Assembly (NCBI RefSeq): GCF_000372845.1
Contig: NZ_KB889963.1
Coordinates: 620,001-684,000 of the forward strand
Reading direction: 5' to 3'
DNA from: Methylocystis rosea SV97
GTDB lineage: Bacteria; Pseudomonadota; Alphaproteobacteria; Rhizobiales; Beijerinckiaceae
Length of the DNA stretch: 64,000 nt
Positions within the stretch are counted from its first letter, which is position 1; every line of letters starts with the position of its first letter. Position numbers and translations under genes: made by a program. The notes under the pieces are model-generated. The model was not told where the DNA came from. It did not search any database and was given only the letters and a program-made list of their open reading frames with translations. Below, in pieces: positions 28,117-38,186 of this stretch.

Positions 28117-28226
28117 GATCACGCTGCATTTGGGCGTGATCGCCCAAATGCAGGTAACGTGATCGATCCAATAGTTTGAAGCGCGCACTATGCGAAAAAC
28201 CGGGTTCCACTTTTTCGCAGCGCGCT
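28117..28226. repeat. Dispersed palindromic intergenic repeat (two nested hairpins)
   Basis: First hairpin 28117-28164: outer arms GATCACG/CGTGATC and inner arms CTGCATTTGGGCG/CGCCCAAATGCAG around TGAT, almost perfectly paired. Second hairpin 28180-28226: AGCGCGC/GCGCGCT outside and TGCGAAAAA/TTTTTCGCA inside. I recognise this layout as one of the REP-like intergenic palindromes common in Hyphomicrobiales. It fills the ribF-side part of the spacer before ileS. Confidence 0.8.
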
Positions 28227-28352
28227 CCTGAGCTAAGGGCTCACGCAGGGTCGGGTGCGGCGCGATTGGCGCTCTTTCCACAAATCCTCTAATCAGCGCG
28301 GCAATAGCGGCGCTTATGGCGCCTGCGTCCGCCCCAGCCGGTTTTCACGACG

Positions 28353-31300
28353 ATGAACGACGACAGCCCGAAAGGGCCCGATTATTCGAAAAGCCTCTAT
28401 CTGCCGGTCACGGATTTTCCGATGCGCGCCGGCCTGCCGCAGCGCGAGCCGGAAATCCTCAAGCGCTGGGAGACCATCGGCCTGGAGCAAAAGATGCGCG
28501 AATCGGGCGAGGGTCGTCCGAAATTCACGCTCCACGACGGCCCGCCCTACGCCAACGGCAACATTCATATCGGCCATGCGCTCAATAAGATCCTCAAGGA
28601 TCTCGTGACGCGCAGCCAGCGCATGACCGGCAAGGACTGCGTCTATGTGCCCGGCTGGGACTGCCACGGCCTGCCGATCGAATGGAAGATCGAGGAGGAG
28701 AATTACCGCGCCAAGGGCAAGCAGAAGCCCGATTTCACCGATCCAGGCGCCATGATCGCCTTCCGGCGCGAATGCCGCGCCTATGCGGGACATTGGCTCG
28801 GCGTTCAGCGCGAGGAGTTCAAGCGCTTAGGGGTCGCCGGCGATTGGGGCCATCCCTATTCGACGATGGCTTTTCCGGCGGAAGCGACGATCGCGCGCGA
28901 GATCATGAAATTCGCCGCGAGCGGCCTGCTCTATCGCGGCTCGAAGCCGGTGATGTGGAGCGTCGTCGAAAAGACCGCGCTCGCCGAAGCGGAAGTCGAA
29001 TATGAGGATTATACGAGCGACCAGGTCTGGGTGGCGTTTCCGATCCCGCGCGGCGCCGCGGGCGGACTGAGCGACGCGCGCATCATCATCTGGACGACGA
29101 CGCCCTGGACGCTTCCCGGCAATCGCGCGATCTCCTTCTCCTCGAAGATCGACTACGGCCTCTATCACGTCACCCATGCGCCGGAGGGCAATTGGGCGCT
29201 TCCGGGCGCGACTTTCGTCATCGCCGACAAGCTTGCGAGCGAGGCGTTCAAGGCGGCGAAGGTCGAGGGCTACGAGCGTTTGCACGACGTGCCGGCCGCA
29301 ATGCTCGCCGAGCTGATCTGCGCGCATCCGCTTGCGCATCTTGGCTATGATTTCGACGTGCCGCTCTTCGACGGCGAACATGTCACCGACGACACGGGCA
29401 CGGGCTTCGTGCACACCGCGCCGGGCCACGGCCGCGAGGACTTCGACATCTGGATGGCGAACGCGCGCGAACTGCAGGCGCGCAACATCGAGACGCGCAT
29501 TCCCTATACGGTCGACGAGGACGGATTCTATACGAAGGACGCGCCGGGCTTTGAAGGCAAGCGCGTCATCACCGACAAGGGCGACAAGGGCGACGCCAAT
29601 GAGGCGGTCATCGCCGCGCTGGTTCAGGCCGGCAATCTCGTCGCGCGCGGAAAGCTGAAGCATCAATATCCGCATTCATGGCGCTCGAAGAAGCCGGTGA
29701 TCTTCCGCAATACGCCGCAATGGTTCATCGCGATGGATAAGCCGTTTGGCGCGGCGCCTTACCTCCCCCTAGCGGGGAGGTCGGCCGCCGAAGGCGGCCG
29801 GGTGGGGGTTCAAGACGACTCACCCCGCCCCGCATCGCTTCGCGATGCGACCCTCCCCGTCGAGGGGAGGGATAGCGCGAGCATTGAAAGTGTGCGCGCT
29901 AACGCCCCGACGCTTCGCGAGATCGCGCTTGAGGAAATCGCCCGCACGCAATGGACGCCGGCGGCGGGCGAGAACCGCATTCGCGGCATGATCGCCAATC
30001 GTCCCGATTGGGTCGTGTCGCGCCAGCGCGCCTGGGGCGTGCCGATCGCGGTCTTCGTCAAGAAGGGCACGCATGAGCCGCTTGACGACGCGCGCGTCAA
30101 CGCCCGCATCATCGGGGCCTTTGAGAAGGAAGGCGCCGACGCCTGGTACGAAGCAAACGCTTCAGAGCGATTTCTTTCGCCCGATTACAAGGCTGAAGAC
30201 TACGAGAAGATCTCCGACGTTCTCGACGTCTGGTTCGATTCAGGCTCGACCCACGCCTTCACGCTCGAAGATCCGCAGCATTTTCCGATGCTCGCCGGCA
30301 TTCGTCGCAAGCGCGACGGCGGCGAAGACGAGATCATGTATCTTGAAGGCTCCGATCAGCATCGCGGTTGGTTCCATTCCTCGCTTCTCGAAAGCTGCGG
30401 CACGCGCGGCCGCGCGCCGTATGACGCCGTGCTGACGCATGGCTTCGTGCTCGATGAGCGGGGACGCAAAATGTCGAAGTCGCTCGGCAATGTCGTCGCG
30501 CCGCAAAAAATCATCGCCGATTCCGGCGCCGACATCATGCGGCTGTGGGTCGCCGCGTCCGACTATGCCGATGATCTGCGCGTCGGACCCGAAATCCTCA
30601 AAACCTTCGTCGAGCTTTATCGCAAGCTGCGCAACACGAGCCGCTGGATGATCGGCGCGTTGGCGCATTATCAGCCAAATGACGATGCGGCGATGCGCGA
30701 GGCGGGAGAACTCGAGCGCCTTATGCTGCATCGTCTGCATCAGCTCGACAAGTCGATCCGCGCGTCTTATGCGGCCTACGACTACAAGCGCGTCGTCGCA
30801 CTGCTCACCCATTTCATGACGAGCGAGCTGTCGGCTTTTTACTTCGACGTGCGCAAGGACGCGCTCTATTGCGATCCGCCCTCGAGCGTGAAACGCAAGG
30901 CGGCGCTCGCGACCATCGATCGCATCTTCCGCAGCGTCACGACATGGCTCGCGCCGATTCTCGTCTTCACTGCGGAGGAGGCGTGGCTGTCCCGCTTTCC
31001 GAACGCGCAATCCGTGCATCTCGAGCATTTTCCGACCATTCCCGAGGCGTGGCGCGACGACGCGCTTGCAGCCAAATGGGACAAAATTCGCAAGATCCGC
31101 TCGGTCGTCACCGGCGCGCTTGAAATCGAGCGCGCGCAAAAACGCATCGGCTCTTCGCTGGAAACGGCGCCGACCGTTTATGTAGAAGATGAGTCGTTGC
31201 GCGCCGCGCTCGACGGCGTCGACTTCGCCGAAATCTGCATCGCCTCGGATATCCGCGTCTTGCCGGGAGAAGCGCCGATCGACGCCTTCCGCCTGCCGGA

Positions 31301-31475
31301 AGCGCCGGGCGTCGGCGTCGTTTCGCAACGCGCGGCCGGCGTCAAATGCGCCCGCTCGTGGAAATATTTCGATCCCGCAACGGCGGATCCTGATTATCCC
31401 GACGTGACGCCGCGCGACGCGCAGGCGTTGCGCGAGCTTGTCGCGCTCGGCCGCTGGAGCGGGGCAGGCTCGTAA
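28353..31475 (+). CDS. ileS: Isoleucyl-tRNA synthetase with an in-frame repeat insertion
   Basis: Charges tRNA-Ile and edits mis-activated valine. It has 1040 residues, roughly 50 longer than close alphaproteobacterial homologues are expected to be. [14 protein letters not shown] carries the class I HIGH motif, the CP1 editing domain follows, and [10 protein letters not shown] is the KMSKS loop near residue 707. Residues about 467-519, between the end of the editing region (FIAMDKPFG) and [15 protein letters not shown], are encoded by a GC-rich palindromic repeat and look foreign to the family. The reading frame stays open through it. The flippase start follows the stop with no gap. Confidence 0.96.
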   Translation: MNDDSPKGPDYSKSLYLPVTDFPMRAGLPQREPEILKRWETIGLEQKMRESGEGRPKFTLHDGPPYANGNIHIGHALNKILKDLVTRSQRMTGKDCVYVPGWDCHGLPIEWKIEEENYRAKGKQKPDFTDPGAMIAFRRECRAYAGHWLGVQREEFKRLGVAGDWGHPYSTMAFPAEATIAREIMKFAASGLLYRGSKPVMWSVVEKTALAEAEVEYEDYTSDQVWVAFPIPRGAAGGLSDARIIIWTTTPWTLPGNRAISFSSKIDYGLYHVTHAPEGNWALPGATFVIADKLASEAFKAAKVEGYERLHDVPAAMLAELICAHPLAHLGYDFDVPLFDGEHVTDDTGTGFVHTAPGHGREDFDIWMANARELQARNIETRIPYTVDEDGFYTKDAPGFEGKRVITDKGDKGDANEAVIAALVQAGNLVARGKLKHQYPHSWRSKKPVIFRNTPQWFIAMDKPFGAAPYLPLAGRSAAEGGRVGVQDDSPRPASLRDATLPVEGRDSASIESVRANAPTLREIALEEIARTQWTPAAGENRIRGMIANRPDWVVSRQRAWGVPIAVFVKKGTHEPLDDARVNARIIGAFEKEGADAWYEANASERFLSPDYKAEDYEKISDVLDVWFDSGSTHAFTLEDPQHFPMLAGIRRKRDGGEDEIMYLEGSDQHRGWFHSSLLESCGTRGRAPYDAVLTHGFVLDERGRKMSKSLGNVVAPQKIIADSGADIMRLWVAASDYADDLRVGPEILKTFVELYRKLRNTSRWMIGALAHYQPNDDAAMREAGELERLMLHRLHQLDKSIRASYAAYDYKRVVALLTHFMTSELSAFYFDVRKDALYCDPPSSVKRKAALATIDRIFRSVTTWLAPILVFTAEEAWLSRFPNAQSVHLEHFPTIPEAWRDDALAAKWDKIRKIRSVVTGALEIERAQKRIGSSLETAPTVYVEDESLRAALDGVDFAEICIASDIRVLPGEAPIDAFRLPEAPGVGVVSQRAAGVKCARSWKYFDPATADPDYPDVTPRDAQALRELVALGRWSGAGS
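29757..29905 (+). repeat. Palindromic repeat inserted in frame within ileS
   Basis: A bipartite palindrome inside coding sequence. Part one (29759-29810) has ACCTCCCC-CTAG-CGGGGAGGT, then CGGCCGCC-GAA-GGCGGCCG, then GGTGGGGGT. Part two (29821-29871) has CACCCCGCCCC, then GCATCGC-TTC-GCGATGC, then ACCCTCCCC...GGGGAGGG. TAGCGCG/CGCGCTA arms flank the tail at 29873-29901. Both parts match the intergenic element at 41754-41877 in inverse order. Confidence 0.85.
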
Positions 31476-32903
31476 GTGAACGTCCTTCTCGCATTTCTGG
31501 CCAATACGATCGTCAATTTCGTCATCGGCCTCACGGTGGCGAAATTTCTCGGCCCCGAGGAATACGGCCGCTTCGCGCTTGCCTTCTCCATCGCGGTGGT
31601 CGTGCAGACGGCGCTCTATGATTGGCTGCGTCTCTCGGCGACGCGCTTTTATTCAAAGCGCACGCGCGACAAAGAGCCGGTGGTGCGCTCGACGCTCGAC
31701 GCGTCCTTCATCGCCGTCACGCTCTTCCTCGCATTGGCGACAGGCATTTATGCGCTTGCGGGGCCGCCGCTCGATTTCGAAACCAATCTCATCCTGCTTG
31801 CGCTGCTGACGTCGGTGGCCAACGGGCTCTTCGACTATTGCACCGCGCTTGTGCGCGCGCGCTTTCATGACCACGCCTATGTGCGCCTCATGCTTGCCAA
31901 GAACGCGCTGTCGCTTGTCCTCATCGGCGGCGGCGCCTTTATTTTTCACTCGGCTGCGGTGGCGCTCGCCGGCGGCGTCGCGAGCCTGTTCGGCACGGTC
32001 GTTCTCGGACGTCGCGCGCTGCTCGATCCTGGCGCCGATATTCGCGCCGCCTCGAGTCAGAATGCGCGTGCGCTTGCGGCCTATAGCGCGCCGATCGTGA
32101 CCGCGCATCTTCTCTATCAGGCGATGCCGCTCGCGGCGCGCTCCATCGTCGCAAGCGTCTTCGGTTTTGCGGAAACCGGCCAGTTCGCGCTGGCGTATGA
32201 TCTCGGCGTGCGTGCGGTGCAGGCGCTCGGTTCGGCGCTCGACGTGCTCTTGTTTCAGATCGCCGTCGCGGCGCATGAACTCCATGGCGTCGATCGCGCC
32301 AAGCAGCAGGTCGCGCGCAACATGGGCATCGTCGTCGCCTTTTTACTGCCGGCGTGCGCCGGCCTCTGGTTCGTCATGCCGTCGATCGAAGCGCTCATCG
32401 TGCCGGCGCAATATCGCGGTCCCTTCGGCCACTACCTCGGCCTGCTGCTTCCGGGACTTTTCGCGATGGGCGTCATTCTGTTCGGCGTCAATCCCGTCTT
32501 TCAGATTGAGAAGAAGACGGCGCCATTGATGGTCGCGGCGCTTGCGGCGGTCGCCTTCGGCCTTGCGCTGCTGCTTTTTCTGCCCTGGGGCGAGGACGCT
32601 TCCAATCTCGCGATCGCGCAAGCCGGCGCCTACATCGCGGCGCTCGTGGCCACGGTCTATTTCGCGCTGCGCACGCAGCCGGTCTGGCCCTCGTTCTGGG
32701 ACATGTTCGCTGCGCTTGTGGCGACGGGGGCGATGTCGCTCGCGCTCACCCCTTTGCGCGAGATGAGTCCGGGCATTTCCACGCTGATTGCTCAGATCCT
32801 GGCCGGAGCGGTCGTCTACGGACTGCTGACCGTCGCCTTCGACATCGCCGGGCTGGGCGATCTCACGACGACGTGGCTCCATCGACGCCTTGCCCGGTCG
32901 TGA
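31476..32903 (+). CDS. Oligosaccharide flippase-family (Wzx/MATE-like) membrane protein
   Basis: It has 475 residues with about 12-14 membrane helices, starting with FLANTIVNFVIGLTVAKFLGPEEYGRFALA, the usual opening of polysaccharide exporters. It probably flips lipid-linked sugars across the inner membrane. The GTG start directly abuts the ileS stop, so it is probably co-transcribed. No glycosyltransferase or polymerase genes adjoin, so the cargo is unknown. Confidence 0.87.
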   Translation: MNVLLAFLANTIVNFVIGLTVAKFLGPEEYGRFALAFSIAVVVQTALYDWLRLSATRFYSKRTRDKEPVVRSTLDASFIAVTLFLALATGIYALAGPPLDFETNLILLALLTSVANGLFDYCTALVRARFHDHAYVRLMLAKNALSLVLIGGGAFIFHSAAVALAGGVASLFGTVVLGRRALLDPGADIRAASSQNARALAAYSAPIVTAHLLYQAMPLAARSIVASVFGFAETGQFALAYDLGVRAVQALGSALDVLLFQIAVAAHELHGVDRAKQQVARNMGIVVAFLLPACAGLWFVMPSIEALIVPAQYRGPFGHYLGLLLPGLFAMGVILFGVNPVFQIEKKTAPLMVAALAAVAFGLALLLFLPWGEDASNLAIAQAGAYIAALVATVYFALRTQPVWPSFWDMFAALVATGAMSLALTPLREMSPGISTLIAQILAGAVVYGLLTVAFDIAGLGDLTTTWLHRRLARS

Positions 32904-32958
32904 CGCGGCCAGTCGGCGTCGCCATATGCTAGGCTAGCGGTCGATAAGGAGCGCGCCA

Positions 32959-33777
32959 ATGGTGATGCCGATCTATGACGACGCGCCGCTGCGCTATTTG
33001 CGGCGGCCGATCGTGAATTGGACGCTGATCGCGCTCAACGTCATCGTATTCCTCGTCGTGCAGAGCGAGATTTTCGGCGATCCGCTGACCGTCGTCCGCG
33101 GCTTCGCGATCATTCCACGCGTGCTCTTCGGCGAGGCCCAGCTCGCCGACTGGATCGTTGGACCGCCGGCTGCGCTGACGCTAGTCACCGCGCTGTTCTT
33201 TCATTCGTCGGTGGTGCACCTCGGCTCGAACATGCTGTTCCTTTACGTTTTTGGCGACAATGTCGAAGACGCCATGGGTTCGCTGCACTATCTGCTGTTT
33301 TATCTTTCCTGCGGCGTCGCCTCCGGCGTGTTCTACATCTACGCCACGCCGCATTCGATCTTGCCGCTCGTCGGTGCGTCGGGCGCGATCTCCGGCGTCT
33401 GCGCGGCCTTTCTGCTGCTCCATCCACGCGCCACGGTCGCGGGAATTTTTCCGCCGCTCTCGCTGGCGCTCGCGCCGATCTATCTTGGCGCCTGGCTCTC
33501 TGGGGCGCGGCCGAGAGCGATTCTGGGGCTGCGGGCGCCGCTGTTTTCTTTTGTCGCCTCCGGCTGGCTATTCGTCGGCGCCTGGATTGTGATGCAGCTG
33601 ATCAACGCCTCCATGGGCGAGGGCGGCGCCGTCGCCTGGATGGCGCATGTCGGCGGCATCGCCGCGGGTCTGGTGCTGACGCCCATCTTCAAGCGCCGTC
33701 GGCACCGGCTTTTCGATAGGAGCGGCCCGCTCACCCCCGCGCCGCGCGCGCAGGACGCCGGCGACGACGCTCCCTGA
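32959..33777 (+). CDS. Rhomboid-family intramembrane serine protease
   Basis: It has 272 residues with about 6-7 membrane helices. GASGAISG at 139-146 holds the nucleophile (Ser141), HLGSNMLFL around 88 is the oxyanion/loop segment, and His230 in MAHVGGIAAG completes the dyad. Cleaves substrates within the membrane; the target is unknown. AAGGAGCG precedes the start at 32946-32953. Confidence 0.92.
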   Translation: MVMPIYDDAPLRYLRRPIVNWTLIALNVIVFLVVQSEIFGDPLTVVRGFAIIPRVLFGEAQLADWIVGPPAALTLVTALFFHSSVVHLGSNMLFLYVFGDNVEDAMGSLHYLLFYLSCGVASGVFYIYATPHSILPLVGASGAISGVCAAFLLLHPRATVAGIFPPLSLALAPIYLGAWLSGARPRAILGLRAPLFSFVASGWLFVGAWIVMQLINASMGEGGAVAWMAHVGGIAAGLVLTPIFKRRRHRLFDRSGPLTPAPRAQDAGDDAP

Positions 33778-33925
33778 TCAATTCGTTCGGCGCGGGCGCT
33801 TTGTTTGACTTGCGCGCGCGCCCCCGCTACCAGACCGCGCGACGGCTTTAGCCAGAGTGGAGCGCGCGCAGGCGGCGTTCCGACACCGTCTCGCCAAAGG
33901 GTCAGAAGGACCAAGGGGTCGCGCG

Positions 33926-34672
33926 ATGAAGATTCTCGTGCCCGTCAAACGGGTCGTCGATTACAACGTCAAGATCAGGGTCAAGGCGGACGGTTCGGGC
34001 GTCGATCTCGCCAATGTGAAAATGTCGATGAACCCCTTCGACGAAATCGCCGTCGAAGAGGCGCTGCGGCTCAAGGAGGCCGGCAAGGCGACGGAAGTCA
34101 TCGTCGTCACGATCGGACCGGCCAAGGCCGACGAGACCTTGCGCACCGGCCTCGCCATGGGCGCCGACCGGGGCATTCTGGTCAAAACCGACGAGACCGT
34201 CGAGCCGCTCGCCGTCGCCAAAATCCTGGCCAAGATCGTCGCCGAGGAACAGCCGCAGCTCGTCATCATGGGCAAGCAGGCGATCGACGACGATTGCAAT
34301 CAGACGGGCCAGATGCTCGCGGCGCTGCTCGGCTGGGGCCAGGGCGCCTTCGCCTCGAAAGTCGAGATGACTGAGGGCGCCGTCGACGTGACGCGCGAGA
34401 TCGACGGCGGGCTGCAGACCGTCAGCTTAAAGCTGCCAGCCGTCGTCACCACGGATTTGCGCCTCAACGAGCCGCGCTACGCCTCGCTGCCCAACATCAT
34501 CAAGGCCAAGAAGAAAGAAGTCGCCGTGAAGTCGCCCGCCGATTACGGCGTCGACATTTCGCCGCGCCTTGAAGTGTTGAAAACCACCGAGCCTGCGAAA
34601 CGCAAGGCGGGCGTCAAGGTCGGCTCGGTCGTCGAGCTCGTTGGCAAGCTCAAGGAAGCGGGAGTGCTTTGA
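33926..34672 (+). CDS. etfB: Electron transfer flavoprotein beta subunit
   Basis: Half of the FAD/AMP heterodimer that passes electrons from acyl-CoA and other dehydrogenases to ETF:quinone oxidoreductase. It has 248 residues from ATG 33926 ([20 protein letters not shown]). The AMP-binding and signature segment ([20 protein letters not shown] to [17 protein letters not shown]) is present. The longer frame lacks conservation upstream. Adjacent to etfA. Confidence 0.97.
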   Translation: MKILVPVKRVVDYNVKIRVKADGSGVDLANVKMSMNPFDEIAVEEALRLKEAGKATEVIVVTIGPAKADETLRTGLAMGADRGILVKTDETVEPLAVAKILAKIVAEEQPQLVIMGKQAIDDDCNQTGQMLAALLGWGQGAFASKVEMTEGAVDVTREIDGGLQTVSLKLPAVVTTDLRLNEPRYASLPNIIKAKKKEVAVKSPADYGVDISPRLEVLKTTEPAKRKAGVKVGSVVELVGKLKEAGVL

Positions 34673-34674
34673 AG

Positions 34675-35619
34675 ATGACGATTCTGCTTCTTGCCGAAAC
34701 CGCCGGCGACGCGATCGCCCCGGCGACCGCCAAGGCGCTCACCGCGGCGAAGGAGATCGGCGGCCCCATTCATGTCCTCATCGTCGGGCCCGGCCTCAAG
34801 GGCGCGGCCGAGCAGGCGGCGAAACTCGCCGGCGTCGAGAAGGTCCTCGTCGCAGAAGACGCGTCGCTCGATCATGTTCTGGCCGAGACCGTCGCCGCGC
34901 TGATCGTCTCGCTCGCCGGCGCTTATGACGTCATCATCGCGCCGTCGACCTCGGCGACGAAGAACGTGCTGCCGCGCGTCGCGGCGCTGCTCGATGTGAT
35001 GCAGGTCTCCGACATCATCAAGGTCGTGTCGGCCGACACTTTCGAGCGGCCGATCTACGCCGGCAATGCGATCCAGACCGTGCGCGCGAAGGACGCCAAG
35101 AAAGTGATCACCGTGCGCACCACCGCCTTCGCGGCGGCCCCCGAAGGCGAGGCAGCGCCCATCGAGGCGATTTCGGCGCCCGCCGATCCCGGCGTTTCCG
35201 CCTTCAAGAGCGAAGAGCTGGCGAAGTCCGAGCGCCCGGAGCTCACCTCAGCGCGGATCATTCTTTCCGGCGGGCGCGCGCTCGGGTCGGCGGAGAATTT
35301 CCAGAAGGTGCTGGATCCGGTCGCGACGCGGCTTAATGCCGCGATCGGGGCGTCTCGCGCCGCCGTCGACGCCGGCTATGCGCCAAACGACTTGCAGGTC
35401 GGCCAGACCGGAAAGGCCGTGGCGCCCGATCTCTACATCGCCGCGGGGATTTCAGGGGCGATCCAGCATCTCGCCGGCATGAAGGATTCGAAGGTGATCG
35501 TGGCGATCAACAAGGATGAGGAGGCGCCCATTTTCCAGGTCGCCGACTTTGGCCTCGTCGCCGACCTCTTCACGGCGCTGCCCGAGCTTGAAGCCGAGCT
35601 GGTGAAGATCGGCCGCTGA
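34675..35619 (+). CDS. etfA: Electron transfer flavoprotein alpha subunit
   Basis: FAD-binding partner of EtfB. It has 314 residues from ATG 34675; TTG 34669 overlapping the etfB stop is possible. The C-terminal FAD domain shows [46 protein letters not shown] and [18 protein letters not shown]. It is 2 bases after etfB and 200 bases before the dehydrogenase gene, a common Hyphomicrobiales trio. Confidence 0.97.
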   Translation: MTILLLAETAGDAIAPATAKALTAAKEIGGPIHVLIVGPGLKGAAEQAAKLAGVEKVLVAEDASLDHVLAETVAALIVSLAGAYDVIIAPSTSATKNVLPRVAALLDVMQVSDIIKVVSADTFERPIYAGNAIQTVRAKDAKKVITVRTTAFAAAPEGEAAPIEAISAPADPGVSAFKSEELAKSERPELTSARIILSGGRALGSAENFQKVLDPVATRLNAAIGASRAAVDAGYAPNDLQVGQTGKAVAPDLYIAAGISGAIQHLAGMKDSKVIVAINKDEEAPIFQVADFGLVADLFTALPELEAELVKIGR

Positions 35620-35820
35620 CCACAAAAACCGCCGTCGCTTCGGTCCGAAATGGTCCGGCGCGGCGGCTCGGAGCTGGCGGAGCGTCGGCGCTCGGCGCCC
35701 CGCAGGCTCTTTTCTTTGTTTTCTTTGCGAAGGAACGCAAGTTATATTGCACTGCGGCACGCACTCAGCGCGGGCGGGCCGCTTGCTATCCGGCGCGAGC
35801 TTGGCTGACGGTGGTAAAAA

Positions 35821-36702
35821 ATGGGCTTCGAAATTCGCAAGATCGGCGTCATCGGCGCGGGCCAGATGGGCAAGGGGATCGCCCATGTCTGCGCGCTTGC
35901 CGGCTATGACGTCGCCCTGAACGACATTTCGCAGGAACGCATCGACGCCGGCATCGCCGACGTCGCCGCGCAGATGCGACGCGCTGTGGAGCGCGGCCAG
36001 ATCGACGCCTCGGCGGTCGAACCGGCGCTCGAACGCATTTCCGGCGCGCCTAAAATGGCCGACTTCGCCGACGCCGACCTATTGATCGAGGCGGCGACCG
36101 AGGTCGAAGACCTCAAGCGAAAGATTCTGACGGAGCTCGCGCAGTTCGTGAAGCCCGGCGCGATCATCAGCTCCAATACATCATCGATTTCGATCACGCG
36201 CCTTGCCGCCGTCACCGGTCGGCCGGAGCGCTTCATCGGCATTCATTTCATGAATCCGGTGCCGCGCATGCAGCTTGTCGAACTCATTCGCGGCATTGCG
36301 ACCGATGACGTCACTTTCGAGGAGACGAAGGCGTTCGTCGTCAAGCTTGGCAAGACGATCAGCGTTTCTGAGGACTTCCCCGCCTTCATCGTCAACCGCA
36401 TTCTGCTGCCGATGATCAATGAGGCGATCTACACGCTCTACGAAGGCGTGGGCTCGGTCGACGCCATCGACACGGCGATGAAGCTCGGGGCCAACCACCC
36501 GATGGGTCCGCTGCAGCTCGCCGATTTCATCGGCCTCGACACCTGTCTTTCGGTCATGCAGGTGCTGCATGAGGGCCTGGCGGATTCGAAATACCGCCCC
36601 TGCCCTCTGCTCGTGAAATATGTCGAAGCGGGCTGGCTCGGCAAAAAGACGCAGCGCGGCTTCTACGATTATCGCAGCGGCACACCCGTTCCGACGCGCT
36701 AG
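35821..36702 (+). CDS. hbd: 3-hydroxybutyryl-CoA dehydrogenase
   Basis: NAD(P)-dependent (S)-3-hydroxyacyl-CoA dehydrogenase interconverting acetoacetyl-CoA and 3-hydroxybutyryl-CoA. It has 293 residues. The Rossmann motif GVIGAGQMGKGIA is at residues 9-21, SSNTSSISIT and IHFMNPVPRMQLVELI carry the catalytic Ser/His environment, and a helical C-terminal domain follows. Ethylmalonyl-CoA, butyrate-type or PHB-linked metabolism are possible contexts. Convergent with dps. Confidence 0.95.
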   Translation: MGFEIRKIGVIGAGQMGKGIAHVCALAGYDVALNDISQERIDAGIADVAAQMRRAVERGQIDASAVEPALERISGAPKMADFADADLLIEAATEVEDLKRKILTELAQFVKPGAIISSNTSSISITRLAAVTGRPERFIGIHFMNPVPRMQLVELIRGIATDDVTFEETKAFVVKLGKTISVSEDFPAFIVNRILLPMINEAIYTLYEGVGSVDAIDTAMKLGANHPMGPLQLADFIGLDTCLSVMQVLHEGLADSKYRPCPLLVKYVEAGWLGKKTQRGFYDYRSGTPVPTR

Positions 36703-36722
36703 CGTTCGAACGGCCGCCTTTG

Positions 36723-37262
36723 TCAGTGGCCGCCTGGGCCGGCGCCGCGCGCCGCCTCAAACAGGAACCAGGTTCGCTTCTCGGTCTCGTCAAGAAAAGT
36801 TTCGAGAAGGCTCGCCGTCGCGATGTCTTCGTTGTCGTCGCAGACCTTATGGGCGTTGCGCAGCGACTCGGCCATCCCCTTATTGTCGTCGAGCAATTCG
36901 CACAGCATGTCGTAAGGCGAAACAAATTCCTCGTCATTGTCCTTGATGCGGGACATTTGCGCCACCTGCCCGATCGAGCGCAGGGTCGGCTGACCGAGCT
37001 TGCGCACGCGCTCGGCAAGTGGGTCGACGGCGGCGTAGATCTGCGTCGCCTGCTCGTCGAGCAGCAGATGGTAGTCGCGGAAATGCGGGCCGCTCATGTG
37101 CCAGTGGAAATTCTTGGTCTTCATATAAAGCGCGAGGGCGTCGGCGACGAGCTTGTTGACCTCCGCGGCGACCTTCATCGTCGACTGTTTTTCAAGATCG
37201 GTCGGCGTATCCAGCGCCGAACGTTCGGTGTCGGGCTTCATCGGCGTCTTTGTTTTTTGCAT
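36723..37262 (-). CDS. dps: Dps-family DNA-binding ferritin-like protein
   Basis: Dodecameric mini-ferritin that oxidises Fe(II) with peroxide and shields DNA in starvation. It has 179 residues. The ferroxidase centre sits in NFHWHMSGPHFRDYHLLLDE, with His, Asp and Glu ligands in the normal spacing. The N-terminal tail is Lys-containing and could bind DNA. GGAGGCC lies 6 bases before the start (read on the minus strand). Confidence 0.94.
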   Translation of the reverse strand: MQKTKTPMKPDTERSALDTPTDLEKQSTMKVAAEVNKLVADALALYMKTKNFHWHMSGPHFRDYHLLLDEQATQIYAAVDPLAERVRKLGQPTLRSIGQVAQMSRIKDNDEEFVSPYDMLCELLDDNKGMAESLRNAHKVCDDNEDIATASLLETFLDETEKRTWFLFEAARGAGPGGH

Positions 37263-37374
37263 TTGGGTGGGCCTCCTTGCGCCCTGGCTCCAGGCTCAAG
37301 CTCGGGGTGCGCTGCTATTAGCTAGATCGCGCGCGCTGGCGGACCAGATGAAAAATAGAGCAGAGCGCGGAGAT

Positions 37375-38082
37375 TTAGCGGCGGCGGGAAGCGTCGCCTG
37401 TCTGGGGCGACAACAGGTCGGGGCGTCGCGCGCGGGTCAGCGCCAGCGCCTGTTCATGGCGCCATTTGGCGATCCTGGCGTGATCGCCGGAGAGCAGCAC
37501 CTCGGGGAGGGCGCGCCCCTCAAAGTCGCGTGGCCGCGTGTAATGCGGATATTCGAGGAGGCCGGCCTCAAAACTTTCCTCGACGCCGGAAGCTTCTTCG
37601 CCCATCACGCCGGGAATGAGCCGCACGCAGGCGTCGATCAGCGCCAGCGCCGCGATCTCGCCGCCCGAAAGCACGAAATCGCCAATCGACATTTCTTCGA
37701 GCCCGCGGGCGTCGATGATGCGCTCGTCGACCCCTTCGAACCGGGCGCAAAGAATGATCGCGCCGGGGCCTTGGGCGAGTTCGCGCGCGCGCGCCTGGGT
37801 CAGCGGCGCGCCGCGCGGACTCATCAGCAGGCGCGGGCGCGGATCGTCCTTGGGCGCGGCGGCGTCGATCGCCGCCGCCAGCACGTCGGCGCGCATCACC
37901 ATGCCGGGGCCGCCCCCGGCCGGCGTGTCGTCGACGGCGCGATGGCGGCCGAGGCCATGCTCGCGGATCTGCCGCGGCTCAAGCGTCCAGACGCCACGCG
38001 AAAGCGCGTCGCCGGCGAGCGACAGGCCTAAGGGACCTGGAAACATTTCGGGAAAGAGCGTCAGGACCGTCGCGCGGAACAT
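37375..38082 (-). CDS. trmD: tRNA (guanine-37-N1)-methyltransferase TrmD
   Basis: SPOUT-knot methyltransferase making m1G37, which prevents +1 frameshifting. It has 235 residues. [20 protein letters not shown] opens it; [24 protein letters not shown] and [15 protein letters not shown] form the trefoil knot and SAM site. Normally it follows rimM directly; here a plus-strand gene lies between them. Confidence 0.96.
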   Translation of the reverse strand: MFRATVLTLFPEMFPGPLGLSLAGDALSRGVWTLEPRQIREHGLGRHRAVDDTPAGGGPGMVMRADVLAAAIDAAAPKDDPRPRLLMSPRGAPLTQARARELAQGPGAIILCARFEGVDERIIDARGLEEMSIGDFVLSGGEIAALALIDACVRLIPGVMGEEASGVEESFEAGLLEYPHYTRPRDFEGRALPEVLLSGDHARIAKWRHEQALALTRARRPDLLSPQTGDASRRR

Positions 38083-38186
38083 GGTGCGGTTATGGCATGG
38101 CGTTCGCGGAGGCGAGAAGCAGTTTCATTCTTGCTGAGATCAAGCCTCGGCCATAGTGTCGCAGACATTGCGACAGCTTGGGGCCA

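Noticed and set aside
28117-28164. The 28117 hairpin as a transcription terminator for ribF
   Set aside because: No U-tract on either side, and the sequence matches a dispersed-repeat layout instead.
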